This document shows, piece by piece, positions 9,999-21,488 of a stretch of 64,000 nt of DNA; the stretch's first letter is position 1; every line of letters starts with the position of its first letter. The DNA is taken from the NCBI RefSeq assembly GCF_013181195.1, contig NZ_SMZP01000001.1, forward strand, positions 682,001 to 746,000, given 5' to 3'. Origin of the DNA: Caulobacter sp. RHG1. Lineage in GTDB: Bacteria > Pseudomonadota > Alphaproteobacteria > Caulobacterales > Caulobacteraceae. A program made the translations under genes and the position numbers. Below the pieces are notes generated by a model that was given only the letters and a program-made list of their open reading frames with translations, ran no database searches and had not been told where the DNA came from.

Positions 9999-10172
9999 CA
10001 ATATCCCCTCTGAACGCGGCGCAGGCGGCAAATCGGACATGTCCCCCTAGAAACTTTGTCCGACCTGGAGCGGAAATCCGCCGAAGTGCGCCACGAGATC
10101 ACTGGTGTCCCGGAAAAGATTTCCCCCGGTTGAGGCGACGTTAGGAGCGCCTGCTGCTCAGGGTCAATTGTC

Positions 10173-10188
10173 ATTGCAAATTTGTAAT
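10173..10188. promoter_or_regulatory. Near-palindromic AT-rich operator candidate
   Basis: ATTGCAAATTTGTAAT pairs at seven of eight symmetric positions. It lies about 175 bp upstream of the receptor start. The shape suits an iron- or metabolite-responsive repressor, but the factor is not identifiable. Confidence 0.35.
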
Positions 10189-10414
10189 CGACATCGCGCT
10201 CAGCTGTCGCAAAAACGCCACAGCGTCGCCGCTTTTCCGATGATCGGCGATCGCCAGACAGACGCAGGCGAGGACGATCTTGCCCAGGACCATGATTTAG
10301 CGGGTAAATTTCACATTCAAAGAACGTGGATTCCGACCAGCGCGCACGGCCAGAAATCTGAAGATTAATTGCGCCCGCATGTTGACTTGGGAGAAATCGA
10401 TCCCCCGAACACCC

Positions 10415-10426
10415 TCACATGTGTGA
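10415..10426. promoter_or_regulatory. Near-palindrome TCACATGTGTGA
   Basis: Five of six symmetric positions pair. A T-run follows at once. It may be a regulator half-site pair; the evidence is only symmetry. Confidence 0.25.
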
Positions 10427-10587
10427 AAGTTTTTTGAAGACACCGCTAACCGAAAGTATTTTCCGCCCTCAAAAGATGGGTTTGTGGGCGCCATTCGAGC
10501 GCCCCTGACCATTGCCTAGGCGCCGCATGGCCGTGAAGATGCGTCAGCGGCGAAATGCGCCGCGGCAGTACGAGCCTCGACCCGTCC

Positions 10588-10995
10588 ATGAGCGACTTCC
10601 GCCCCGTCACCGACTCTTTCTCGGTCGCCCCGCAGGTGAGCGAGGCCGACATGGCGCAGGCCGCGTCGGAGGGATTCGTCCTGGTCATCAACAATCGCCC
10701 GGATGGCGAAGACCCCAGCCAGCCTTCGAGCGCGACGATCGAGTCGGCGGTCCGCGCGGCGGGGATGGACTATCTGCACGCGCCCGTGCGCGGGGGCCCG
10801 ACCCAGGAGCAGGTCGACGCCGTCAAGGCGGCGATAGAATCGGCCGATGGCAAGGTGCTGGCGTTCTGCCGCTCGGGCACGCGCTCGATCGTGACCTGGT
10901 CGATCGGCCAGGCCCTGGCGGGTGAAGACCGCGAGACCCTGATCAGCCAGGGCCGTCAGGCGGGCTATGATCTGTCGGGCGTACTGCCCGGCTGA
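10588..10995 (+). CDS. DUF442/TIGR01244 rhodanese- or phosphatase-like protein
   Basis: This 135-residue protein is a DUF442 domain, the small sulfurtransferase/phosphatase-like fold found fused to beta-lactamase-like hydrolases (Blh). The active-site loop FCRSGTRS holds Cys94 and matches the six-residue rhodanese loop C-R-x-G-x-R. PVRGGPTQEQVDA is a family hallmark. I chose ATG at 10588 because the protein then starts just before the conserved FRPVTDSFSVAPQ. A metallo-beta-lactamase-fold hydrolase lies 215 bp downstream, the partner domain in Blh fusions. Confidence 0.8.
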   Translation: MSDFRPVTDSFSVAPQVSEADMAQAASEGFVLVINNRPDGEDPSQPSSATIESAVRAAGMDYLHAPVRGGPTQEQVDAVKAAIESADGKVLAFCRSGTRSIVTWSIGQALAGEDRETLISQGRQAGYDLSGVLPG

Positions 10996-10997
10996 TC

Positions 10998-11144
10998 CTA
11001 TTGGCCCAGTGCTTGGCGGGCCGCCATCGGCGTCGGTTCGGGCTGGCAGCTGGCCAGCGCGAACTGCGCCATGATGATACACAGAACAGCAAAGGCGGCG
11101 CGCTGGAGCCGTTTTGAGACAAAAATCGCCGCGTCCGCCGCCAT
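10998..11144 (-). CDS. Small putative lipoprotein, 48 residues
   Basis: This short minus-strand frame has a perfect GGAGG 7 nt before its ATG (11142-11144). It encodes a basic start (SKRLQR), a hydrophobic stretch and a lipobox LASC with Cys33, then a 15-residue tail rich in Pro and Gln. That is the design of a tiny exported lipoprotein. It converges on the DUF442 gene, with stops 2 bp apart, and diverges from the hydrolase gene. The family is unknown and the function is not predictable. Confidence 0.6.
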   Translation of the reverse strand: MAADAAIFVSKRLQRAAFAVLCIIMAQFALASCQPEPTPMAARQALGQ

Positions 11145-11210
11145 GGCCGGTCCTCCAGGGTTACTGGAGTGTTAAATCGCAAGACTGGCGCCGCGCTCTG
11201 GGAGCCCAAG

Positions 11211-12101
11211 ATGATCCCCTTCGTCCGCGAGCTCGCGTTCGAGTATGGCCGCTGCGACCAGGTCTCGCCGCTGATCCGCCGCGTGATCGCCCGTAATCCG
11301 GGACCGTTCACCTATACCGGCACCGGCGTCTATATCGTGGGCTCCGGCGAGGTGGCGGTGATCGACCCCGGCCCCGACCAGACCGAGCACCTGGAAGCCT
11401 TGCAGGCGGCTCTGTCCGGAGAGCGGGTGACCCATGTGCTGGTCACCCACCATCACCTGGACCACTCTCCCCTCGCCCATCCGCTGGCCCGGCTGCATGG
11501 GGCCAAGGTCTATGGCCTGCCCGCGCCCTCGCCCTACGCGAGCGATGCGCCAGCGCTGGAGGAAGGCGGCGACGACCGCTTCCGGCCCGACGTCACCCTG
11601 GCCGACGGCGACGTGCTGAGCGGTCCCGGCTGGACGCTGGAGGCGATCACCACCCCCGGCCACACGTCCAACCATGTCTGCTTTGCGCTGAAGGAAGAGA
11701 ACGCCCTGTTCGCCGGCGACCACATCATGGGCTGGTCGACCACGGTCATCACGCCGCCGGACGGCGACATGGGCGACTACTTCGCCAGCCTGGCCAAGGT
11801 GCGAGCGCGGGACTTCGACGTCCTGTGGCCGACCCACGGCGCGCCCATCCGCGACGTCGCGCCGTTCATCGACGCCTATGTCGCCCATCGCCGGGCGCGT
11901 GAGGCCCAGATCCTGGACGCCCTGGCCGCCGGCCTCACCACCATCAAGGCCATGGTGCCCAGCCTCTACGCGGCGGTGGATCCGCGCCTGCATCCGGCGG
12001 CGGCCCACTCGGTGCTGGCCCACATGCTGCAGCTGGTGCGCGAAGGACGGGTCGTTAGCGCGGGAACAGCGGGACTGGACGCGGAATATCGGTTGGCGTG
12101 A
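11211..12101 (+). CDS. Metallo-beta-lactamase-fold hydrolase (LACTB2-like)
   Basis: A 296-residue cytosolic hydrolase. The zinc-binding HxHxDH motif is HHHLDH at residues 80-85. Further ligands come from TPGHTSNH, FAGDHIMGW and WPTHGAPI, and a winged-helix-like C-terminal tail (about 225-296) follows as in LACTB2/glyoxalase II-type proteins. The substrate is unknown; relatives act on thioesters or RNA. ATG at 11211 has GGGAG 6 nt upstream. DUF442 lies upstream on the same strand. Confidence 0.85.
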   Translation: MIPFVRELAFEYGRCDQVSPLIRRVIARNPGPFTYTGTGVYIVGSGEVAVIDPGPDQTEHLEALQAALSGERVTHVLVTHHHLDHSPLAHPLARLHGAKVYGLPAPSPYASDAPALEEGGDDRFRPDVTLADGDVLSGPGWTLEAITTPGHTSNHVCFALKEENALFAGDHIMGWSTTVITPPDGDMGDYFASLAKVRARDFDVLWPTHGAPIRDVAPFIDAYVAHRRAREAQILDALAAGLTTIKAMVPSLYAAVDPRLHPAAAHSVLAHMLQLVREGRVVSAGTAGLDAEYRLA

Positions 12102-12185
12102 GCCCCTCGCCCTCTGGAAAACTGGGGCCGAAAAACTTCAGTTCAAGAATTGGCGGCGAATGAATTCTGCGTCGTCATGCCGTTC

Positions 12186-12584
12186 ATGAGCGACACACCC
12201 TTCTACCACGGCACAAAGGCCGATCTGAAAGCCGGCGACCTGATCGGCGCGGGCTATGCGTCCAACTACGGTCAGCGCAAAGCCGCGGCCTTCGTCTATT
12301 TCAGCGCTACCCTGGACGCGGCGACCTGGGGCGCGGAACTGGCCCAGGGCGAGACCCCTGGACGGATCTATGTCGTCGAGCCCACCGGTCCCTATGAGGA
12401 CGACCCAAACCTCACGGACAAGAAATTCCCGGGCAATCCGACGCGGTCCTACCGCACCCGCGACCCGCTAAGGATCGTCGGCGAGGTGACGGACTGGACC
12501 GGCCATCCGCCCGAGCAGCTCCAGGCGATGCAGGACCACCTGGAGACGCTCAAACGACAAGGCGTGGAAGCGATCGAGGACTGA
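12186..12584 (+). CDS. arr: Rifamycin ADP-ribosyltransferase Arr
   Basis: This 132-residue enzyme transfers ADP-ribose from NAD+ to rifamycins, inactivating them. The match to the Arr family is close: FYHGTKADL, LDAATWGAELA, RIYVVEPTGP, EDDPNLTDKKFPGNPT and YRTRDPLRIVGEV. The catalytic and NAD-binding residues are H8, Y38 and D73, each exactly 11 positions before the H19, Y49 and D84 described for the mycobacterial enzyme. ATG at 12186 gives the usual length, but no clear ribosome-binding site is visible; ATG at 12177 is possible. The gene looks native in composition and has no mobile element nearby. Confidence 0.93.
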   Translation: MSDTPFYHGTKADLKAGDLIGAGYASNYGQRKAAAFVYFSATLDAATWGAELAQGETPGRIYVVEPTGPYEDDPNLTDKKFPGNPTRSYRTRDPLRIVGEVTDWTGHPPEQLQAMQDHLETLKRQGVEAIED

Positions 12585-12587
12585 CCT

Positions 12588-15557
<2,970 letters not shown>

Positions 15558-15779
15558 CGGCTTCCTGCTCTCCCGGTCTGTCTTATCGTCGTTCAGGCGA
15601 GGCTAAAGGCGCACGGCCCAACGCGCAACGCGCAGCGCCCAAAGCGGGAAAATCCCTGGCCCTCAGCCGCCTTGACCGCACGCGGTGATCGGTCGCAGCG
15701 CCTGTAAGGAGACTCTTGGTTGCGATGGGAGGATAGTCCCACCCGAGGCGAAAGTGGTTCGTTGGTGGAGACTTAGCGC

Positions 15780-17540
15780 TTGGGTTGGGTGGCCGACACA
15801 TTGGCGGACGAGCGACTGGACGAGGTTGCAGCCGACATTCGACGGCTGGGCGTCTCGCGCCTCATCTCCGGCTGCCTGGCCGCCGGCGTCATCGGCCTGG
15901 GCCTCGGTTACGGCGTCGCCCTGGGCTGGCTGGCCAGCTTCATCGCCGCCGAAGGCCTGGCCACGCTCGCTACGCGCAACTTCGGCCAGGGTCGTCCCGG
16001 CTCGGCCCGCGATCGCGCCGGTTTCATCCTCGCCGCCATCCCCGTCAACGCCAGTTGGGCGGCCCTGGCCACCCTGCTGTGGATTCACGGCCCCGACCGG
16101 CTGAAGATCGCGGCGGTGGCCATCTGGTGCGGCCAGCTGGTCTTCGCCCAGCAATATCGCCACCAGCCCCTCGCGCTGCTGGCCATCAGCGGCCTGACGC
16201 CGGTGCTGTGCCTGATCGTCTTCCCCTTCTTCTACCTCGACGGCAACGATCCGGTGACCCTGGCCACGCGCTGGTCGCTGGTGCTGCTGATCGGCGTGAC
16301 CATCAACGTGTCGCTGCGAAACCGCGCCGCCGCCCAGCAGATGGACACCCTGACCCGCCGCCTGCGCGAGGAGCGGGAAAAGGCCCTGGAGGCGGCCCGC
16401 GCCAAGTCGACCTTCATCGCCGTCACCAGCCACGAGCTGCGCACCCCGATGAACGGCCTGCTGGGCATGGCCCACGCCTTGCGCCGCTCGGACCTCGACC
16501 CGGTGCAGCGCGAGCATGTGGAGCTGATGATCAAGTCGGGCGACAGCCTGATGCAACTGCTCAACGACGTGCTGGACATGTCGCGCATCGACGCCGGCAA
16601 GGTCGAGCTGGTTCCCGAACCGATCGATCCGCGCGTCGTGGTCTCAGACATCGTCGACGCCTGGCGCGACGCGGCTCAGGCCCGGGGCCTGGCCCTGCAA
16701 TGCCGCTTCGGCGCCGAGCTGCCCGCCGGCATCGCCGCTGACCCGCTGCGCATCCGCCAAGTGTTGGCCAACCTCATTTCCAACGCCATCAAGTTCACGC
16801 CCCAGGGCCATGTCTGCGTGGCCGTCGACGCCGAGCCTGTGGGGAGCGACTGGCTGGTGCGCCTGTCGGTCTGCGACACCGGGCCGGGCGTGCCGGAAGA
16901 CGCCGCCGAGCGGGTGTTCGACACCTTCACCCAGGCCGACGAGACGGTGTCGCGCCGGTATGGCGGCGCGGGCCTGGGCCTGGCCATCTCGCGCGCCCTG
17001 GCCCGGCAGATGGGCGGCGACCTGGTGCTGCGCCCCGATCCGGACGGCGCCTGCTTCCAGTTCAGCCTGCTGGCTCCCGAAGTCGCCGCGCCGGTCCGAG
17101 CCGAACCGCAGCCGGATCTGAACGAAGAAGAGCCGCTGGAGCAGTTGCGCGTGCTGATGGCTGAAGACAACGCCATCAACCAACTGGTCGTACGCACCAT
17201 GCTCGAGCCCGCCGGCGTCAACCTGACCGTGGTCGAGAACGGCGCCGAAGCGCTCAAAGCGATGACCGAGGGCCGCTACGACTGCGTGCTGATGGACATC
17301 AACATGCCGGTGATGGACGGCATCACCGCGCTGGAGGCGATCCGCAACGGTCAGGCCGGCGACCCGGCCCTGCCGGTCATCGCCCTGACGGCCTCGGCCA
17401 TGGCCGGCGACCGCGAACGCTTCCTGGGGCTGGGCTTCGACGACCACGTCGGCAAGCCGGTCAAGCCGATCGACCTGATCACGGCGATCGCGCGGGCTGT
17501 TGGTCCGGAACCGCCGACGAACGGGCTGAAGGCGGCCTAG
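15780..17540 (+). CDS. Hybrid sensor histidine kinase/response regulator
   Basis: A 586-residue kinase. Residues about 25-180 hold four to six membrane segments. A coiled coil precedes the HisKA box VTSHELRTPMNG with phospho-His218. The ATPase motifs are NLISNAIKF, DTGPGVP and GGAGLGLAI. A C-terminal receiver (about 455-580) has Asp506 in LMDINMPVMDG and a conserved Lys in GKPVK. No PAS or HPt domain is seen. The TTG start at 15780 is preceded by GGTGGAG with 9 nt spacing; GTG at 15789 is the alternative. It has the same plan as the kinase at 1.4 kb. The stop overlaps the end of the convergent gene by 4 bp. Confidence 0.87.
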   Translation: MGWVADTLADERLDEVAADIRRLGVSRLISGCLAAGVIGLGLGYGVALGWLASFIAAEGLATLATRNFGQGRPGSARDRAGFILAAIPVNASWAALATLLWIHGPDRLKIAAVAIWCGQLVFAQQYRHQPLALLAISGLTPVLCLIVFPFFYLDGNDPVTLATRWSLVLLIGVTINVSLRNRAAAQQMDTLTRRLREEREKALEAARAKSTFIAVTSHELRTPMNGLLGMAHALRRSDLDPVQREHVELMIKSGDSLMQLLNDVLDMSRIDAGKVELVPEPIDPRVVVSDIVDAWRDAAQARGLALQCRFGAELPAGIAADPLRIRQVLANLISNAIKFTPQGHVCVAVDAEPVGSDWLVRLSVCDTGPGVPEDAAERVFDTFTQADETVSRRYGGAGLGLAISRALARQMGGDLVLRPDPDGACFQFSLLAPEVAAPVRAEPQPDLNEEEPLEQLRVLMAEDNAINQLVVRTMLEPAGVNLTVVENGAEALKAMTEGRYDCVLMDINMPVMDGITALEAIRNGQAGDPALPVIALTASAMAGDRERFLGLGFDDHVGKPVKPIDLITAIARAVGPEPPTNGLKAA

Positions 17541-19036
17541 CCCATCGCCTCGGCCAGCGCACGGGCTTCATCTTCGAACGCGCTGACGGTGTCGACCTTG
17601 CGCCAGGTGATCTCGCCGGTGTCGCGGGTCAGCTGGTTCTCCAACACCGCCACGTCGGCGTCCGAGGCGTCGTTGACCCGAGCCGCCACGCGAGCGCGCA
17701 ACACTTCGGGCGGCGCTTCCAGCCACGCGCCCTGGAAGGCGACGCCGGCGCGCTCGGCCAGGGCTTCGGCGCGGGCTCGCTCCTCGGCCTTCAGGAACAC
17801 CGCGTCCAGCACCACCGACCGGCCAGCCTTCAGGCACAGCTCTGCGTCGCCGAACAGGCGATCGTAGACCTGGGCGCTGACTTCCGGCGTGTAAGCCTCG
17901 CGCGGCAGGCGCTGCAGAGACGGCACGCCCCACAGGCGCTTGCGGATCTCGTCGGTGCGCAGGACCACCGCGCCAGGGGCCGAGCCCAGGCCGGGAGCGC
18001 AGACGCGCGAGAAGGTCGACTTGCCCGAGCCCGACAGACCGCCGGCCGCCACCAAGCTGACCGGGCGCGGCGCCAGGTGCTCCAAGGCGGTCTGCAGATA
18101 GGCCCGCGCGGCCTCGTCGTCGCCGGTGTAGGCCCAGACGTGGGTGCGCACGGCGGCGCGGACGCTGAGCATCAGCGGCAGAGCCGCCAGGCCCGACCAC
18201 AGACCTTCGCCGAAGGTGCGGGCGGCCTCGTCCAGATAGGCGTTCAGCACCCGGCCCGCGGCGTCGCGGCGGCGACGGAAGTCCAGATCCATCAACAGGA
18301 AGGCCAGATCATACTGCACATCGATGTCCGACAGGGTGTCGTTGAACTCGATGCAGTCGAACAGGATCGGCTGACCTTCCTCGATCAGGATGTTGCCCAG
18401 GTGCAGGTCGCCGTGACAGTGGCGGGCGAAGCCGTCCTTGGCGCGACCGTCCAGCAGCGGACCCAGGCGTTCCAGCGCAATGTCGGTCTCGTGCACCAGG
18501 CGCTCGACGGCCTGCTTGCCCAGACGAGGAGCCAGGCCGCGCAGCAGGTTGGCGTTCGAGCGGATGGTGTAGCCCAGGGCAGAGACGCCGCCGCCTTCCG
18601 GGCGCAAGGTCGAGCCGGCGTGGAAGCGGGCCACGGTCCGGCCCAGCGAATCCTCCAGCGCGTCGTCGATCGCCCACGGCTGGGTGGCCAGCACCCCGTT
18701 CTGGTCGAAGCGGCGCATCTCCAGCAGGTACTCGACGATCTCGCCTTCGCCGTCGATCTCGATGCCGCCGTCGGCCATGCGCGTCAGGCAGCGCACCTCG
18801 CGATAGATGTCCGGCGCGGCGGCGCGGTTGAAGGTCAGCTCGCGCTCCAGCGCCCAGCGACGCAGCTCCAGCGTCGAGTAGTCCAGGAAACCGAAGTCGA
18901 CCGGGCGCTTCACCTTGAAGGCCGAACCGCCAATCAGGAACACCCGGGCGCACGAGGTCTCGATCGTGTTTTCCGCCCGCTCGCCGAACCAGGCGGCCAC
19001 TTCCTGCTCGCGCGCGGCTTCCACGTCCTTGATCAC
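17537..19036 (-). CDS. Bifunctional aminoglycoside phosphotransferase-like/P-loop kinase protein
   Basis: About 499 residues in two kinase modules. The N-terminal part resembles APH-fold kinases, with catalytic loop HGDLHLGN (208-215) followed by FDCIEFND. The C-terminal part is a P-loop kinase of the zeta-toxin/gluconate kinase type, with Walker A GLSGSGKST (333-341). Proteins of this two-part design are common in proteobacteria but have no established substrate. I chose GTG at 19034-19036 because upstream in-frame sequence up to 19105 is unlike the family; the longer start cannot be excluded. Confidence 0.82.
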   Translation of the reverse strand: MIKDVEAAREQEVAAWFGERAENTIETSCARVFLIGGSAFKVKRPVDFGFLDYSTLELRRWALERELTFNRAAAPDIYREVRCLTRMADGGIEIDGEGEIVEYLLEMRRFDQNGVLATQPWAIDDALEDSLGRTVARFHAGSTLRPEGGGVSALGYTIRSNANLLRGLAPRLGKQAVERLVHETDIALERLGPLLDGRAKDGFARHCHGDLHLGNILIEEGQPILFDCIEFNDTLSDIDVQYDLAFLLMDLDFRRRRDAAGRVLNAYLDEAARTFGEGLWSGLAALPLMLSVRAAVRTHVWAYTGDDEAARAYLQTALEHLAPRPVSLVAAGGLSGSGKSTFSRVCAPGLGSAPGAVVLRTDEIRKRLWGVPSLQRLPREAYTPEVSAQVYDRLFGDAELCLKAGRSVVLDAVFLKAEERARAEALAERAGVAFQGAWLEAPPEVLRARVAARVNDASDADVAVLENQLTRDTGEITWRKVDTVSAFEDEARALAEAMG

Positions 19037-19181
19037 GCTGGTGTTCCCATCTTTCGCGCCCCGAAATTCCGGCGCGGGCGCTCCATAGCCGAAACCGCGG
19101 CGCAAGTCGCCTCACGCCCTCCTTGCCACACCTTCAATTTCGCGGTTAGATTGTATTCACGGTCATCAGCGTGAGGGGCGC

Positions 19182-19820
19182 ATGCTTGTCGGTGCGGGTC
19201 TGAAGCGGTCTAGCCTCAAGCGAGAGGAGATCCTCGCCTCGGCGCGAAGTCTGTTCCTGCGCACCGGCTATTCGGACGCCGGCATGGAGGTGGTCGCCCG
19301 CACGGCGGGGGTGTCGACCGCGACCTTGTACGCCTACTTCCCCAGCAAGGCCGACCTGTTCAAGGCTATCGTCATGGAGACGGTGACCGACGTGGCGGCC
19401 CCCGTGCGAGAGGCCGCCCGCGCCAAGGGCGACGCGCGCACCCGGTTGACGGCGCTCGCCTGCGCCTACGCCGCCTTCTTCGCCCGCTCCGACGTGCGAG
19501 GCCTGTTCCGCATGGTCACGGCCGAGCGCCGCCGGTTCGAGGACGTGGCGGAATACTTCCTGCAAAGCGCTCGCGACGAGCTGGGCGGGGCCATGCTGGC
19601 GGTGATCAACGACCTGATCCGCGCCGGCGAGCTGAAGGTCGACAAGCCTTCCTGGGCCGCCGGCCAGCTGATGGGCATGCTGGACCACGTCACCCTGGTG
19701 CTGGGCCTTTCGGCCGGCGACGACATCCAGTCCCGCCGCCCGGTCCAGGACATCGCCGAAGACGCCGTAGAGACCTTCCTGGCGCGGTACGGAGCGTCGC
19801 GGAAAAACCCTTTGAGGTAG
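19182..19820 (+). CDS. TetR/AcrR family transcriptional regulator
   Basis: A 212-residue repressor. The N-terminal helix-turn-helix spans about 14-60 (REEILASARSLFLRTGYSDAG, then VSTATLYAYFPSKADLF), followed by an AefR-like C-terminal ligand domain. GAGGGG lies close before the ATG. It diverges from the APH/kinase gene, and its target may lie there or be its own promoter; no efflux genes adjoin it. Confidence 0.88.
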   Translation: MLVGAGLKRSSLKREEILASARSLFLRTGYSDAGMEVVARTAGVSTATLYAYFPSKADLFKAIVMETVTDVAAPVREAARAKGDARTRLTALACAYAAFFARSDVRGLFRMVTAERRRFEDVAEYFLQSARDELGGAMLAVINDLIRAGELKVDKPSWAAGQLMGMLDHVTLVLGLSAGDDIQSRRPVQDIAEDAVETFLARYGASRKNPLR

Positions 19821-19967
19821 ATTTAATCATTCAATACAATTTATACTTTTCTTTCTTCCGCCGCCGTGAGTTAATCCCTGCCGATAGCCGGGGGGCCTTC
19901 AAGTTGTGTGCGTGCGGACTTTGCGTCCCCGGCGAAAGGATGAATGCATCCTCATTCGGAGACGCAC

Positions 19968-20501
19968 ATGCCCACGCTGGCCAAGGAATATCAGTGGCTT
20001 AAACAACTCGATCTGCTGCCCAAGATGGTGACGTCCGCTCTCGAGAGCTATGGCGTCAAGGAGACCCAAGGCCCCGGCAATACGCCCGAGATCATGGCCT
20101 GGGCGACGCAGACGGGGCTCAGATCCTCGTACAACGCCGACGCCATCCCGTGGTGCGGGCTGTTCATGGCCTACGTGGCCAAGAGCAGCGGCAAGGCGTT
20201 CCCGAAGGACCCGCTCTGGGCGCTGAACTGGTCGAAGTTCGGCGAAGACGGCGGCCAGCCCGAGCTGGGCGACGTTCTGGTCTTCGTCCGCAAGGGTGGC
20301 GGCCACGTCGGCCTCTATATCGGCGAAGACAGCGAATGCTACCACGTGCTGGGCGGCAACCAGGGCGACGCCGTCAGCATCACCCGCATCGACAAGGAGC
20401 GCCTCTACGCGGTCCGTCAGCCGCCCTATAACAATAAGCCCAGCACAGCGAAGACCTACCTGCTGTCGTCCAACGGCAAGAAGTCGGTGGACGAGGCCTG
20501 A
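19968..20501 (+). CDS. TIGR02594 family peptidoglycan hydrolase-like (NlpC/P60-fold) protein
   Basis: A 177-residue protein of the phage-endolysin-like TIGR02594 family. Residues PWCGLFMAYVAK contain the probable catalytic Cys63, and GGGHVGLYIGED the His113 of a Cys-His amidase/peptidase. No signal peptide is seen, so export would need a holin-like route or lysis. ATG at 19968 has GGAG 6 nt upstream; ATG at 19944 is poorer. It stands alone, without phage structural genes. An AT-rich segment (19820-19860) precedes it. Confidence 0.75.
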   Translation: MPTLAKEYQWLKQLDLLPKMVTSALESYGVKETQGPGNTPEIMAWATQTGLRSSYNADAIPWCGLFMAYVAKSSGKAFPKDPLWALNWSKFGEDGGQPELGDVLVFVRKGGGHVGLYIGEDSECYHVLGGNQGDAVSITRIDKERLYAVRQPPYNNKPSTAKTYLLSSNGKKSVDEA

Positions 20502-20531
20502 GGCGTCGCCGCGGCTCGACGACTTGGGCGC

Positions 20532-20559
20532 GGCGGAGGAAATCGAAACGTCCTCCGCC
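20532..20559. other. Perfect 9-bp stem-loop
   Basis: GGCGGAGGA (20532-20540) pairs with TCCTCCGCC (20551-20559), 10-nt loop, then a C-rich tract. It may end the preceding transcript, though there is no T-run. Confidence 0.4.
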
Positions 20560-20626
20560 CCTCCCCCTTGAGCTTGCCCGCGCTTCGTGGCCCTCTGGGC
20601 CGTCGGGGTAGACGGAGGTAATGCTC

Positions 20627-21001
20627 ATGTTCAGGCCTGTGTTCGCACCGCCGCCCCTCTTGGCGATAGTCTTTGCCCTGCCGGTTCTGGCCCTGCCCGC
20701 GGCCACCCTCGCTCACCACGGCTGGAGCGCCTACGACGCCACCAAGGTCATCAAGATCACGGCGCCCGTCAGCGACATCACCTGGGGCAATCCCCATGGC
20801 GCGGCCAAGGTGCGTCACGAGGGCAGGACCTGGGACGTCGTCCTGGCGCCGGTGACACGCATGGAGGCCCGGGGCCTAACCCGGGCCATGCTCGCCTCCG
20901 ACAAGCCGGTCACGCTGGAAGGCTATCCTCGCAAGGACGGCGTGGCGGAAATGCGCATTGAGCGCGTCACCGTCGACGGCAAGACGGTCGAGCTGCGCTA
21001 G
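20627..21001 (+). CDS. DUF6152 family exported protein
   Basis: A 124-residue protein with a signal peptide ending near ATLAHH. The mature part begins HHGWSAYD and contains ITWGNPHG, the hallmarks of DUF6152, a small periplasmic family of unknown role. ATG at 20627 has GGAGG 8 nt upstream; ATG at 20621 is too close to it. The stop is followed directly by the GTG of the membrane protein gene, so the two form an operon. Confidence 0.75.
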   Translation: MFRPVFAPPPLLAIVFALPVLALPAATLAHHGWSAYDATKVIKITAPVSDITWGNPHGAAKVRHEGRTWDVVLAPVTRMEARGLTRAMLASDKPVTLEGYPRKDGVAEMRIERVTVDGKTVELR

Positions 21002-21484
21002 GTGAGCGGACTGATCGACGCCGCCACGATGCTGCAGAATTCCGGGTTCGCGACCTGGGCGCGGGGGTCGGCCTATGCCTACCCCATCGCCAATCTGGCG
21101 CACCTGCTGGGCTTGGTGCTGTTGGTCGGCGGTATCGGCGTACTGGACCTGCGGGTCGCCGGTCTCTGGCGCAGCCTGCCCGTCGCGCCGCTGTCGCGGG
21201 CCCTGACGCCGCTGGCCATCACGGGCCTGATCCTGATGCTTCCCAGTGGCTTCACGATGTTCGCCGCCGACGCCCGGGCGCTGGCCGGCTCGCCGCTGTT
21301 TCGCTGGAAGATCGTGATGATCGTCCTGGCCGTCACCAACGCCGTCGCCTTCCGGCGGGCCTGGGGCGCGCGACTGGACCGCTGGGGCGAGACCGTGCCG
21401 CCAGCGGCGCGCAGCCTGGCGGCGCTGTCGCTGCTGCTGTGGCTGACCGTGGCGGCGCTGGGCCGGTTGATCGCCTACGCCTGA
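21002..21484 (+). CDS. Small integral membrane protein, DUF6644-like
   Basis: A 160-residue protein with four predicted membrane helices (about 35-55, 72-92, 105-122, 138-158). It begins with GTG directly after the preceding stop, so it is translationally coupled to the DUF6152 gene. Proteins of this type often accompany DUF6152. The early motif YPIANLAHLLGL places a His in the first helix, which could bind metal or haem; that is only a suggestion. Function unknown. Confidence 0.7.
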   Translation: MSGLIDAATMLQNSGFATWARGSAYAYPIANLAHLLGLVLLVGGIGVLDLRVAGLWRSLPVAPLSRALTPLAITGLILMLPSGFTMFAADARALAGSPLFRWKIVMIVLAVTNAVAFRRAWGARLDRWGETVPPAARSLAALSLLLWLTVAALGRLIAYA

Positions 21485-21488
21485 AGGC

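Larger units (their letters stand above)
9999..10587. other. Long regulatory region between the Oar-like receptor and DUF442 genes
   Basis: About 590 bp separate the two divergent genes. There is no convincing coding frame. AT-rich patches (10160-10200 and 10290-10460) probably hold both promoters. Two near-palindromes are listed separately. Confidence 0.5.

Noticed and set aside
7134-10013. Very long plus-strand open frame opposite the Oar-like receptor
   Set aside because: It is antisense to a receptor with clear signal, plug and barrel. Its translation is low-complexity Arg/Gly/Val with no domain, as expected from high-GC third-position bias.
10105-10368. Short coding frame in the gap before the DUF442 gene
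   Set aside because: It has no ribosome-binding site or family resemblance, and its codon pattern does not match neighbouring genes.
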